Positions 26,101-38,100 of a DNA stretch of 64,000 nucleotides are shown in pieces. Under the pieces are notes generated by a model. That model was not told the DNA's origin. It ran no database searches and saw only the letters and a program-made list of their open reading frames with translations. Position numbers and translations under genes: made by a program. Source of the stretch: Kryptolebias marmoratus (Eukaryota > Chordata > Actinopteri > Cyprinodontiformes > Rivulidae); contig NC_051438.1 of the NCBI RefSeq assembly GCF_001649575.2, forward strand, positions 6,019,139 through 6,083,138, in the 5' to 3' direction. Positions within the stretch are counted from its first letter, which is position 1, and every line of letters starts with the position of its first letter.

Positions 26101-29100
26101 CATCTGAAGAAAACTGGCATGACCATCTCCAACTTTTCTGGCGACATTAAGGTGAGAAGGCTCAAGTTGTGAGAAGGCTCAATAGTTTCCGTGCGAACAC
26201 GAACAGGGAAACTATTGTTTCATTAATGAACTTAAGCTGGTGAAGGTTCTCAGTCATCCAGAACATGGCAAATAAAAAAAAAAAAAATTAAAAAATCTGT
26301 AGTTTTTTATGTTTTGCTTCCCGTCCGAGAAGCTTTGTCAGTTCGGATCTGGAGAGTGTGGAGTTCCAAGCTTTAAGCTTCATGAACAGATCGACTCATG
26401 CAGTTTCTGAAGTGTGAATAGTTAACTGGTTAAAAAGAATGAGTGAGGAGAGAAATGGCTGACAACTCACAGCGACACTGAGAAACAAGACAAACAAAAC
26501 ACAAGAACACGGAAAAAAGAAATAAGGAAAATTGGTAAAATATGATCACAAAACCTAAAAATATAATACACAAAAACCTAGGATCATGACACCTTCACTT
26601 CCAGATTGAAGAGCTGAGCTCAACTGAAGCCAGTGAGAGTTTGGGTGTGTGTGCACTCTGCACTCTGGGGGTATTTGAGAGAAAACCATTGATCCTGAAG
26701 CAGTGACCAGGGCCGTAGCTACCATTGAGGACACCGAGGTCCGGACCTCAATATTTTTCTGCTGTGTATATTATAAAAAAGTTAATCAAAACAGCGCTTT
26801 TGAACGGCGTGGTTCTCTGCGTAGCTCCACCAGTTTCCTGTAGGAGGCGCTGCAACTGTGTGCAGCTGCAGCCAAACTCAATGTCTACGAAGAAGAGTGC
26901 AGCTTTGTGTACCTTACTGCTAAAATAAAGACCAGAAGAAGAAGAGCACCACTTAGGGTGAAACACAACCGAGGTAACTTGCTGAAAATATTCTCCTTCA
27001 ATTCCACGAAGCTGAAGTTAGTTTCCGATTTGGAAATTTCCACATAATTCCACCTAATTTTTCACTACCTTCAGCATCTTTAATCTACTTTAGTTAAAAA
27101 AACTACAAAACCTAGACACTTCAAACCTGGATCAGATTATTCTGCACTGATTGCAGAACATTTAAAACCAAGTATGTGATCTGTGAAACCTCAATAAAGG
27201 GGGATTTAAGCACTTTTTTTGCATCCGGACCACACTAGAACTGGTCCAGCTCCAAACCTACAACACCTCACTGGTATTTGATAAAAAGGTCAAATGTACG
27301 CTAAAATCTTGTGTTCTGAATGTGTTTGTGCAGCGTGAACAATCAGCATTCATATAAACTAATTCATGTCATTTCAGTGAGTCATCACGGTTGTGCCCTG
27401 AGTCCTCTGTTGCTTAAGATGATGCTGATCCCCATGGATTTACAAACACACACAAATACATGTCATATACACATTCAAGTCACTTGTTTTAAATAAATGC
27501 TTCTATTTTAATTAAGTTTTGGTCTTCATTGTAACTGATGTGCAGGGGGATAATGAGTGGTTGACCTTGGTATTTTTTAAAGTCTGGCTACGGCCCTGGC
27601 AGTGAGAGACACACTGGGTGAAAGAAAGCAAAAATATTCACGTTTTGATGTACAAACTTAAAGAAGTGACAAGTAAGTGGAGGTAAAAGAAATTGTTCAC
27701 AAAGATTTTGGAAAATGTAGACAAAAAAGCCCTGATGCCATTGAACTCTTGCACGATCCGGACTGTGATCCACGTCACCACCAAAATGTAATCACTTGTT
27801 TGTCGTGACAACCCCAGCATTTCCTGAAAATGTCATCAAAATCTGTTTGTTAGGTTTTAGGTAATCTCACTAACGGACAGATAGACAAACAAGCAAACCA
27901 ACACCACCGAAACATAACCTCCTTGGCGGAGGTAGTCGGAGACTGAACCGGAAGCCAGAACTTGAAGCCATGAACAAGCACCCTCTAGTGGCTGGTAGTG
28001 GTACAAGTTGTAGGCCCCGCCCCTCCATGTAAACAAATAGGACTAAAAAACAAAAATACACTTTAGATCATTTTTGTAGGTGTTGATTTTTGTTAAATGA
28101 CATAGTTGTTACCTTGCTGAAGCATGTTGAAATTATAATTTTCAAAACATTTTTAGATTTAAGTAGTTATTTGAGGGTTAAAAAAGTGTCATGTTGTCCT
28201 TTGATTGATAGTGACAGCCTGTCAGCTTGTTGGGTGGGGGTTTAGGTGGGGGTTTGGGATTGAGGGTACAGCCCCCATGTCCCTAGAGATTCTAGCTCTT
28301 GGAATACAATATAGAGGCACCGCCCTCAAAAATTGACATTTTAGATTCAATTTTGGACAATGGAAGTTAATGGAGTCCCTTCAACTATCTTTATTTATGC
28401 AGATGTTCGAAGGTTAGCGCGTGACATTGTCACACCGTAAGCTGAACATTCTGCTGTAAACGCTTCCAAAAAGACCATTACAGACAGCAATAAGCCAGTT
28501 CAGTCAGCTCAGCTTTGAACATTTTCACAGTGAAGTCTGTCTGAGCTATAAGGCTGCAAAGACGGCTGGGCTTGCTCACTCATTTCACCAGAATCCCATT
28601 GTTGTGCGTGGGCAGTTTCTTTTTGCATATTTGCTAAATTTGTCTAAGCCGTACGATGTACTGCTACCAAATGCCACAGTGCACTACTCCTGGTTTTCAT
28701 GTACATTTCTGCACGTTTTTGTTTTACCTCAAAGCAAAAGTAGTGAATCAAATATTCGTGACAAAAACAAAAGAATATCAGCTAAACAGTCACACTCGGA
28801 TGGTTTCACCTTGTGTGTTTGAACTTGATGTCCATCTTAGCTGACGTGTTCTCGGGACTGAAAGGATGAGTTCCTTTGTAAAGGTTTCCCCTAAGAAGTC
28901 CAATCCAAACACATCTTAGCTCTGCAGATTGACTGTTGTTCTCTCAGGATTAATACGTTTAAGAGGCGTTCGTATTTCGCAGGAGCAGTTGTGCCATCAT
29001 TAAACAGAACCATGGGAGCAGAAGTCTGGCGTGCAGTGGGTGGGGTATGTTTTATCGGCGAGCAACTGATCTGCGTGTTTGGGTTTCTGTGCAGGACTCC

Positions 29101-32100
29101 AAGGCCTACTTCCACCTGCTGGAGCAAATCGCTCCAGATGGCACCAAAGAGGACGTTCCTCGGATTGAGATCGACATGACGGGGTTATATGTGAGTTCCC
29201 CATCTCGTCTGGTTTGTGTTTTCCTCTGCCTGGCGCCGTTTATAGTCAGTACATGCAGACAGCAGATTATGTCACCGAATGGAAGCTTTGTTTAGGTCGT
29301 GGTTCGAGTCTAAACTCGGCTGAAGCTGCTTATCTTCTTCCTGCTTCCTGAAGGCCTACTTTTAGCTCACATCATCCTAACTGGAGCAGAAGTGGAAGGC
29401 TCTGTTGTTAGCTTTGTCTAAACGCACAAACTATTTTAACTCTGGACTAAAATCCTCCCTTCAAATGACTGCTGGAAAAACAACATGTCTGAAGAAAACA
29501 AATCTGGTTATAAATTAATATAAAATTCAAAGAGCAGAATATCAAAGACACAGGGTTAAGTTCTTTGTGTGTCCTATTCCACCTTTCAAGGAGACTTTTT
29601 AATTGTGGGAAAGAAGAAAAAAACAGAAACGATAATTAAACAAGTGTGCTTGTGAAAGAGTACTTTAGGCCAACTTTTACAACGACTTACAAATATTTAC
29701 AGTTGGTTCAAAACATTGAAAGGCCGATGTGCAGAGAGGTGTTCATAAAACGTGTTTTAAAATCCAGTTAGCTAACTTTCAGTGTATACAGCTGAGGTGT
29801 TTGGTCTTATTTTCAGCTTGCATTGGTTTGACGATGTGACAGATAGGGTGGTAACATGTTTTAGACTCAGCTGCAGTTCTCCTAAAATAATCATTTGGAT
29901 AGTTTTTTTAATTACTGTCTTTTATTATTTTTTTCCCCTTTATACATACAAATAAGAACCCGTGGGTACAAAGGAGTCCGACATATGGTCTGTTTAAACG
30001 ACATACTTAAGCAAAAAAAAAACACAAAAAAAGGATACAACAAAAAAATCCCGTTCTGCACACTGCATTCTTATCCCTGACAAGAGGGGAGGGCACATTT
30101 TAATAAAAATTAATTTCCCCGTAGAGTGCTGAAGAGAACATCTTATTTTTTCCAGTTTCAAGCACGACGTAAGGTCATATAATCACTGTTCGTGAGTTGG
30201 AGGAGCCATTTGGATCTTTTGAAGTGGAAACGTTATAAACAACCCGTTGTAGATAGGTCTTTGAATAGCTTCACTTTAAAGAAACAGTTTTACTCTGAAC
30301 TGACAAATGACTGGCCAGTCCAGTGATGCACAGATCACAGTGGACTGCTGCCGTCTGAAAACAACTCAGATCTCATCCATTTCACTGTGCTTCAAGCAAA
30401 CACTGCTTTCTCAACCTTTACACCACCGTAAAGTTTGCATTACAATATTATGCCATCAAAATTATACTGATAATTAAACTTAGGTTGTTCAAAGAGCTGT
30501 CTCTAACAGGTAAGATGTTATTTGTTCATAACCTTCGCACAATATCACTTCAAACGATCTGAAACTGTCCCTTTAAGGTGAAATTGTTGTCAGGGTTTGG
30601 ATCCCGGACTCAGGATCAGGGGCATCGTCCTCAACCCTCCCAGACTTGGGGACGGGGACTTCAGCGGTGGCAAAGACCTGACGAGCCAGGTTAGACGGAG
30701 AGGTGTCAGACAGGGAGCTCTCAAGGACCGGAGCCTTGAGAGCCTTGGAACCTGGATGTGGAGAAGCCTCCTCCAGGGAGAGTCTTGAGGGCTAGGGACA
30801 GAGAAGGTGGACAGTGAACTGAGCGGTGTCCTCCTGGACCCTCTCGGACACAGGGAAGTGAGAGGCGTCCTTCTGAGGCTCTGGCAACGAGGCTCAGGAC
30901 AGCGGCAGGTGGCAGGAAGAACCACCGGTTGACGCTTCAGGAGTCTCAATGGCTGTGTTCTGGGATGTGTAAAAGTCCGGGTCTTAAAGAAAAAAACATT
31001 TCCACTGAGGGCGTAAGCCACATGTGGCAAAATCAAGGCCTGCAGGCCAGATCGGGCCCTTAGTACCATTTTATCTGGCCTCCTAGAAAACATTTAAATT
31101 TTGTTAGATCGGACCCTCCAGTCTGGGACAGAACGAGCATCTATCACTTCTCATTTTGCTTCAAAATCTGAGCATATTTAAGGAAGTCTTCTCGTGACTT
31201 TGACTTTGAAGCCAAGAAAATTAAGCTTTAATTTCTCAGTAATTTTTGATTTTGATGTGGAAAGGCCAACAGAGAAGATCAAATATGTCATCAAACTGTT
31301 GTTGATAAACTTGCAGCCAAGAAAAGATGTCAGGTATCTGACTCGAGTTAATGTGCATCAGAGTAACAGAGAGTCTGCTTTAATGTATGTCGTCTTTCTT
31401 TGTACTTTCTTCTTGTTTCAAAGTTAAATGTTCGTAGCTGTGGGGTTTTGGGGTTTTGTCTTTGTTTTTGTCTTGTTTCATTTAGTGATCTGGTTTTTGT
31501 TTCGTTTCTGTTGGGATTTCTGTCTGTGTCTCATGTGTTTGTGTTTCATTCACTCCTCCTCAGTCATTCTCTCGGTTTCCTTGCCACGCCCATCTCCACC
31601 TGCCTGGGATTATCCCCACTCACCTGTTCCCACTCACCTCGTCATCCTCAGTGTTTAAAACCCGGTCACTTTCTCTGCTGGTTCACTGTATGTGTCAGTG
31701 CTCCTGGTTTTCTGTCTCCGTGCCTGTTCCCGTGTAAGTCGCTCCGTGCTATATGTTCTCGTCTGTGTTGTTTATTTCGTCTTTGCTGCCACGTCAGCTT
31801 TTTGTTTTTGTTCTGTTTGATAAATTAGTTGTTTAAAATGAGTCTGCTCTCTGGGATTGCCTTCATCTCCACAAACCTTGACAGTAGCTGTATGTTCAGA
31901 GTTTTGATGATGGCTTTTTAGCTGTTTTAATGGAGAAAAATTCATAAGAAGGCATAAGAAATAAATGCTAATAGTGTCTTTTTAAGTTCAACCTATTTTT
32001 CTTTGTTTATTAAAGTCTGTTTGTTCTAAACTCTATGTAATATGTAACTGGGAAAATATGTTTGACCTATTACATGTAAAACAAGGATTAATTGAAGTAT

Positions 32101-35100
32101 TTTTTTCAAAGAAAAATTGATTAAGATTGGTCCTTGGTTAGGACCATGTTTTTAAATTTGGCCCCCTTGTGTAAGTAGCCTTCTGATATTTTGGATTGGT
32201 ATTATGAGAAGTGGAGAAAGCAGCCCCTGAAGTGGAGCATTTATGGCGAGCCGGGTGAGACGGAAGCAGCTGACAAGTTACCAACGAGTCATTCTGTCAG
32301 GGTTGGGTGTGTAAGGACCCAGGGCTGCAGACTGAACTCAAGAGCTTGATCACAAAATCTGAAAAGCTAACAGGGCGGGGAACTTCTCCATATTTGTAAC
32401 ATAATAGATAAACGACACTATATACAAAAGGAGTAGGAGTGCAGGAGGTGAAAAAGCCCAGATTTAGCGCTGCATGGAACCAAAGTAAGAGGTCAAAGGT
32501 TTTAAAGAATGTTAAATTCTCTTTAAAATATTTATTATATCCATCTAAAGGCCTTTTAATCTGGATTAATTATCTGTTTTGGTTGTTTCAGAGAAGCATA
32601 GAGTCGTTGAATGTGGAAATGTGTTTGTCTCACTAGGAGCAGGACCTTAAAAAGAGAGCCGACTGTTTGCTGAAACAGGCCGACCGGCTGGGCTGCCGAC
32701 AGTTCGTGACCGCTACCGATATCGTGACTGGAAACGCCAAGCTGAACCTGGCCTTCGTGGCAACGCTCTTCAGCAAACACCCAGCTCTCACCAAACCAGA
32801 GAATCAAGACTTCAATCTGGCGGGTGAAGAAAAAAAAAAAAAAAAAAAAAAACTCCCGACGATGTTGTCACTTGTCCAAATGCTTCATCGCCGTCTGCTT
32901 TTGTCTCGTAGACGAAACAAGAGAGGAGAGAACATTCAGGAACTGGATGAACTCTCTGGGAGTCAGTCCGCACGTGCACCACATCTACGCGTCCGTGCAG
33001 GACGCCATGGTCATTCTGCAGCTTTATGAAAAGATCAAGGTGCCCGTGGACTGGACCGGCAGAGTCAACCATCCTCCGTTCAAGGGAGTGGGAGGAGGCC
33101 ATTTAAAGAAGGTCAGTGCACAGGCAACTTTTTAAACTCTTAAAGAGATTTATGAAAAATGAAAAGAAATGAAGAAGAAAATGGCTTCTTTGAAGAAAAT
33201 ACTTAAATTGCTATATTTCTCAGGTATGTGTTTGCGCATGTTCTGTCCACAGGTAATAAGAGAAGCTACTATTACTTGAATAAATTCATAGGATATCAAA
33301 GAGTTGTGATAAATGCACAGCAGGGATGGGAAGAATAACCAATTCAGACTGTTCTGATGTGCAGGTGCACACGCCATTGATTTGGTTGAGCAGCCGTAAA
33401 CCGATGTAGTTTTGGGATTAAATCCACATGCACTGATCTCTTAATTCTTTCTACTAAAATCCAGTCTGTTTAATGAGTAAATGAACAACCAGGACATCCA
33501 CCATAACCAGCCAAATAAATAAGTGCAGTTATGTTTGTGTATGAAGAGGAGAGCTGGTAAATTCAGTTCACTTTATGGACTCAAGTTAATCTGAGTCAGT
33601 CACTAAAGTGATCCACATGCTCACTCATAGGTTCAAGAGTCAGGGACTGCTTCAGTTTAACAGTCCCAACCCTTTTCTGGGATTTCCTCCCCCTTCCACC
33701 TCTCAAGATTGGCCAAAACTCTGACAAACTGGCTATTTTCATCCAGACAGGTAGTCAGGTTTGCTCAGTATCCGCCAGCAGGCCTCATCAGATTTAAACC
33801 GTTTGATGAGCGGCTTCATCACATTTGTGCCAACAATGAGCTCATCTACCTGACCTTCAACCATCAAAACTGGGACTATATAGTCAGAATCGAACAGCTT
33901 AAGTTTCAGTTCACAGATGCCCACTGGAACAGTCTGTTTGCCACCACACCCAACAAGGACAATGTCAGCGGGAGGGATTACATCACCCATCACCACTCCT
34001 GCCTCACGTAACCAAGGGATCACGTCTGCACGTACAGATGTAGCCATAGACCCGATATCTAACATCCCCCGCAGTTCAGTCCTGTCCCCAACTAGCACTG
34101 TAGTGAGAAACAGTCCGTCACTGATGGGCACTTTTGCCACATTTTGGAAAATGACAGTTTTATCTGAAGACACTGTCACAGGCCAACATGTACACAGTTG
34201 GGGGAAACACTACAGAGGCCCACACCATCCCCCGCTAAATGAGGGCCATCTAGTTTTCCTGAGGCGAATCAGTCTGTTCCTGGCCAATCAGGTGCGTTTG
34301 AGGATTCTGAGTTCGATCACATGGAGCACTGATGTGCATCCTACAGTGTGACCTCGTGTCATGGTGCAAATTACCATGAACTTGACATTCTCGTGAGCGT
34401 CTAGGGATCTGCTTACTGGACTTGTTGCGTATAGCCTGTGTGTTTCTGATCAGAGCTGTCTCCAGTAGACTTCAGACCCTGTGCATTGTGGTGTTCTCTA
34501 CAACCGATTTTGAACACTCTGGCTCTTAAACAAATCTAAAACTGGACAACAGTTTGTTCGTTGACAGCCACCCCCTCGTTTGAAAGCTCGGTAACTGACA
34601 CTTTCTGCTTTCCACGGCTCCGAACAGCCATACGGTCCCTTAAATACTCATCCAGATGGTCCTGTACTTCATTGGCTGTCCACTCACGGGAAGGTTTGGT
34701 TTTGAAGACCAACTCTCTGTCAGGACAATGACAAATAAACATGAGGACCAGATGTGAACTCAGGTCAGTCATTAGTTCCCCCTTACTAGCCGAGCACTGT
34801 TCAGTGGCCTCTGCAGCTTTGTTAAGCCGTATCAAATAATTGAGAGGGCCCTCGTTTGTGTATGGTGTGCTAGTGTAGAAGTCAGCTGAAGGCAAATCTG
34901 AATGAATAGTGTCATCAAAATGTTGCCTGAGGATGATAAAGATGACAGAAATAGACACATTTGTAGCATCTGTGTTACTACGCATCCAGACTCTAGTGAC
35001 ATCCCTTCCCTCACCATCAATCTGTTCATCACCACTTCAACCTATTCAGTGTCAGTGTAAGATTTCTGTCTAAGGTAGGTCTGCATTAGGTCCTCCCACT

Positions 35101-38100
35101 CCAAAACAGAACATTTGTCAGATTTGTCACCCCTGAAGTAGGGTGGAACACCAACATCAGACTGTAACACAACATTAAGTTTTGATGCATCAATAACAGT
35201 AGTGCAACCTTGAAATGACTGGGAAGTGTTCTTGCCTTGGTCTGGGGCTGAAACAGGTGGCGGGGCTGAAGCAGCGTTCTGCATTAAGGTCATCTTGATG
35301 GACTCTCCTATTTCTGACCCCATGGATCTGATTAGATCAGCTAATTGGGTGGAGGCTGCTTCTCCGTCAGATGAAAACACATCAGAGGATGATGGAGCTA
35401 CTGGGCTCAAGCTTGGAGTGAAACTTAAAGGTTGCCTCACCGGATCATCAAACTGCTTTGATTTTGTCCTCCCAGCCCCAGAAACGTTTGAACCGAAAAC
35501 CCCTGGACTCTCTGGAGTAGACTGCATGCCAGCTACTCTCGGACTCGTGATTCAGTTCGAGGATTCGAACCTGGCTGAGTCAGAAACAAAGCTCTAATGA
35601 AGAACTGATCCCCCATCCTCCCTCTGTTTAGTAGAAAACGCTTCTTCTGATGCCACTCTTGCTATTTAGCGACACCTGCTGCTCAGGAAGAGAAGCGCAG
35701 CAGCTTCTGTGTAAACGGAAACAAACACTGAAAACGTGCTTTGCCCTGACCACGTGAACCAACTAATATTCCAGAAAGGAAAGGTTAACTTATGTGTTAT
35801 TTTTTTTTTACATATTTCATTGTGAGTCAGTTTTTTATGAAAGTGGTTTATAAAACAAAACAAGACCTGTTTTTAAATAAATAGTACAACGATGCGACTC
35901 AGCTGAACTGTGTCATGATCCACGGATCCATTCCAAATAACAATACATCTGCATGTGCGTGTTTGTTTTTGTGTGTTCCAGATTGAAAACTGTAACTACG
36001 CTGTGGAGCTGGGAAAGAAAAAAGTAGGATTCTCTCTGGTGGGAATTGCAGGTCAGGACCTGTACGACGGAAACGAGACGCTTACTCTGGCACTGATGTG
36101 GCAGCTGATGAGGAGGTGATTTACTCTTTGTTGGTAAACTTCAGGGGGCTGTTTCACAAAACCCACATAAAGGGTCAAGTCGGGATCTTTCTGGTTATCC
36201 TGGCTTAACCTGAACTCGAGTCAGATTCTCAAACGCAGTAAAGACATAAGTCACCATGGAGATTTCTATTGTGCGAAAAGCCAGGATTAGGTAATCCTGG
36301 AGTTTGTTCTCATGGCCCAGCTCATACTTATACTAATTTTAAGGATACAAAAAATAAAAAATGAACCCGTATCACTGCTTTCAGATGCTTTTAAACCCAT
36401 TTTTCAGCAGAATGAATTCAATAAATAACATGAAAATAGATGAAAGTTTCTATAGTTACAATGGTGTGCCCATTTTTGGTTGAACAAACACAGACGGAGA
36501 GTTTCTGACATCAAAGGGTTTTAGGACAGGTCAGACATTTGGGATCTTCCTGCTCGAGCGGTACCAGTTTCTTTGCAGACTGCCAGGTCCAAAGATCCAG
36601 GACTGAACCGAACCAAGCTTGGAGCGTTTCACAGATATTCCACATTGGACTAAGATTTTCTGATAAAATATGCAGCTGTAGAAGATGCTAAATGTCTAAA
36701 TCCCTTCTTTGCTGAGCCATAAGAAAGATTTACAGAATTTGATGGAGATTTGAATGGAAAAAATATTAAGTCTTTGTCACAGTGGGTAAAAAAATTGTTT
36801 CTACATTTAATAATTATTGCAAATTTACTTTGAAAAGACAGCTGTACTGTGTACCTGAAAACTGAGCTGGAAGTTTACATGTTACTGAGGAAAATTAATT
36901 CACCTTTAAAAGTGTTACTGTGATCATCTACAGCCTTTGAACTAAGATTTGTCTGTTACTCATTTTCTCCTGTGAATCAGAGCAGAAAGGTTTCAACAAG
37001 TCAAGTTCAAATAAGAGGACAGTTTTTGTCCAACACAACGGTAACTTTATAGAAACCAGCATTAAGATAAGAAAATGTATTTATTTTTTAATTTTTCAAT
37101 GTAACTTAACAGTTAAAACCCAGTTAAACAACAAAGTAAATGCACTGAGAACGGAGCTTGTGTTTGTGAAACTGATCTAAGCTAAGACGCTCTGACGAAC
37201 AGGCTTTGTCAAGCTCGGCTTTCTTCTCTTATCCTGGATTAATTCTACTGCAGTCCATTTCTCCTGACACATTAACATATTAGTAATTGTTTTCTTTGAA
37301 ATATTCAACATCCTGCAGGTACACGTTAAATGTGCTTGAAGACCTCGGACACGGAGAAGTTGCTGGAGACGATTTGATCATTTCGTGGGTCAACAAGACT
37401 CTAAGTGAAGCTGGCAAAAGTTCCTCCATCAAAAGCTTTAAGGCAAGTGGCTCATTAAACAGCTCCTCTGAGGGAGCCTGGTGCAGACCAGCAGTACGAT
37501 TACAGGGACAAACTTAGTCAAAGACCTGTGTGTGTGTGTGTGTGTCCTTTTTGTTTAGGACAAAACAATCAGCACCAGCCTTCCAGTTCTGGACCTGATT
37601 GACGCCATCCAGCCAAAGAGTGTGAACTTTGACCTGGTGAAAAGAGACGACGTTTCGGACGAAGACAAGCTGGACAACGCCAAGTAATCACTCACGGTGT
37701 CGGCTCCCGAATAGAAAATTGGAAAAATTTCCCTGTGGCTGCTGCCTGAAATTTCAACACACATCAGCTTTCTTCCATAGAGCCAAACAATAATAAGTGT
37801 TAAAGCTGCTACCTGTGGCTCAGTAGGCTCACTGTGGTAACCAATAGCACACTTAGTAAGACAGGCAGACAGAAACAGAGTAGAAATTAAGCCTTAAACA
37901 AACAGTCACCGTAAAAAAAGCTTTTCCTAAAAAAAAAAAAAGTGGCAGAAGCATCTGGTCATCATATATGTAAATCTCTTTTTCTACAGTGTTTTATATT
38001 GAAGATTTGTAAATCCAAATCCTAATTTGAAGATGAAATTCTGAGCTCAGTTAACAATTGAAGTCAATGAGGGTTTGGATGTGCCTCCACACTGCACTCT

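Noticed and set aside
32824..33029. Read-through of the exon ending at 32823 into a Lys-rich frame
   Set aside because: The Lys run is a poly-A tract after the GTGAAG donor. Splicing to 32912 restores the expected [10 protein letters not shown] plastin sequence.
33917..34351. 144-residue + strand frame
   Set aside because: Shadow of the minus-strand protease region of the retroelement, with no domain of its own.
36146..37260. Possible transposon with GGGGCTGTTTCACAAA-type ends in pls3 intron 12
   Set aside because: The inner pairing (TTGTGAAAC near 37170) is too short and I could not fix ends or a target duplication.
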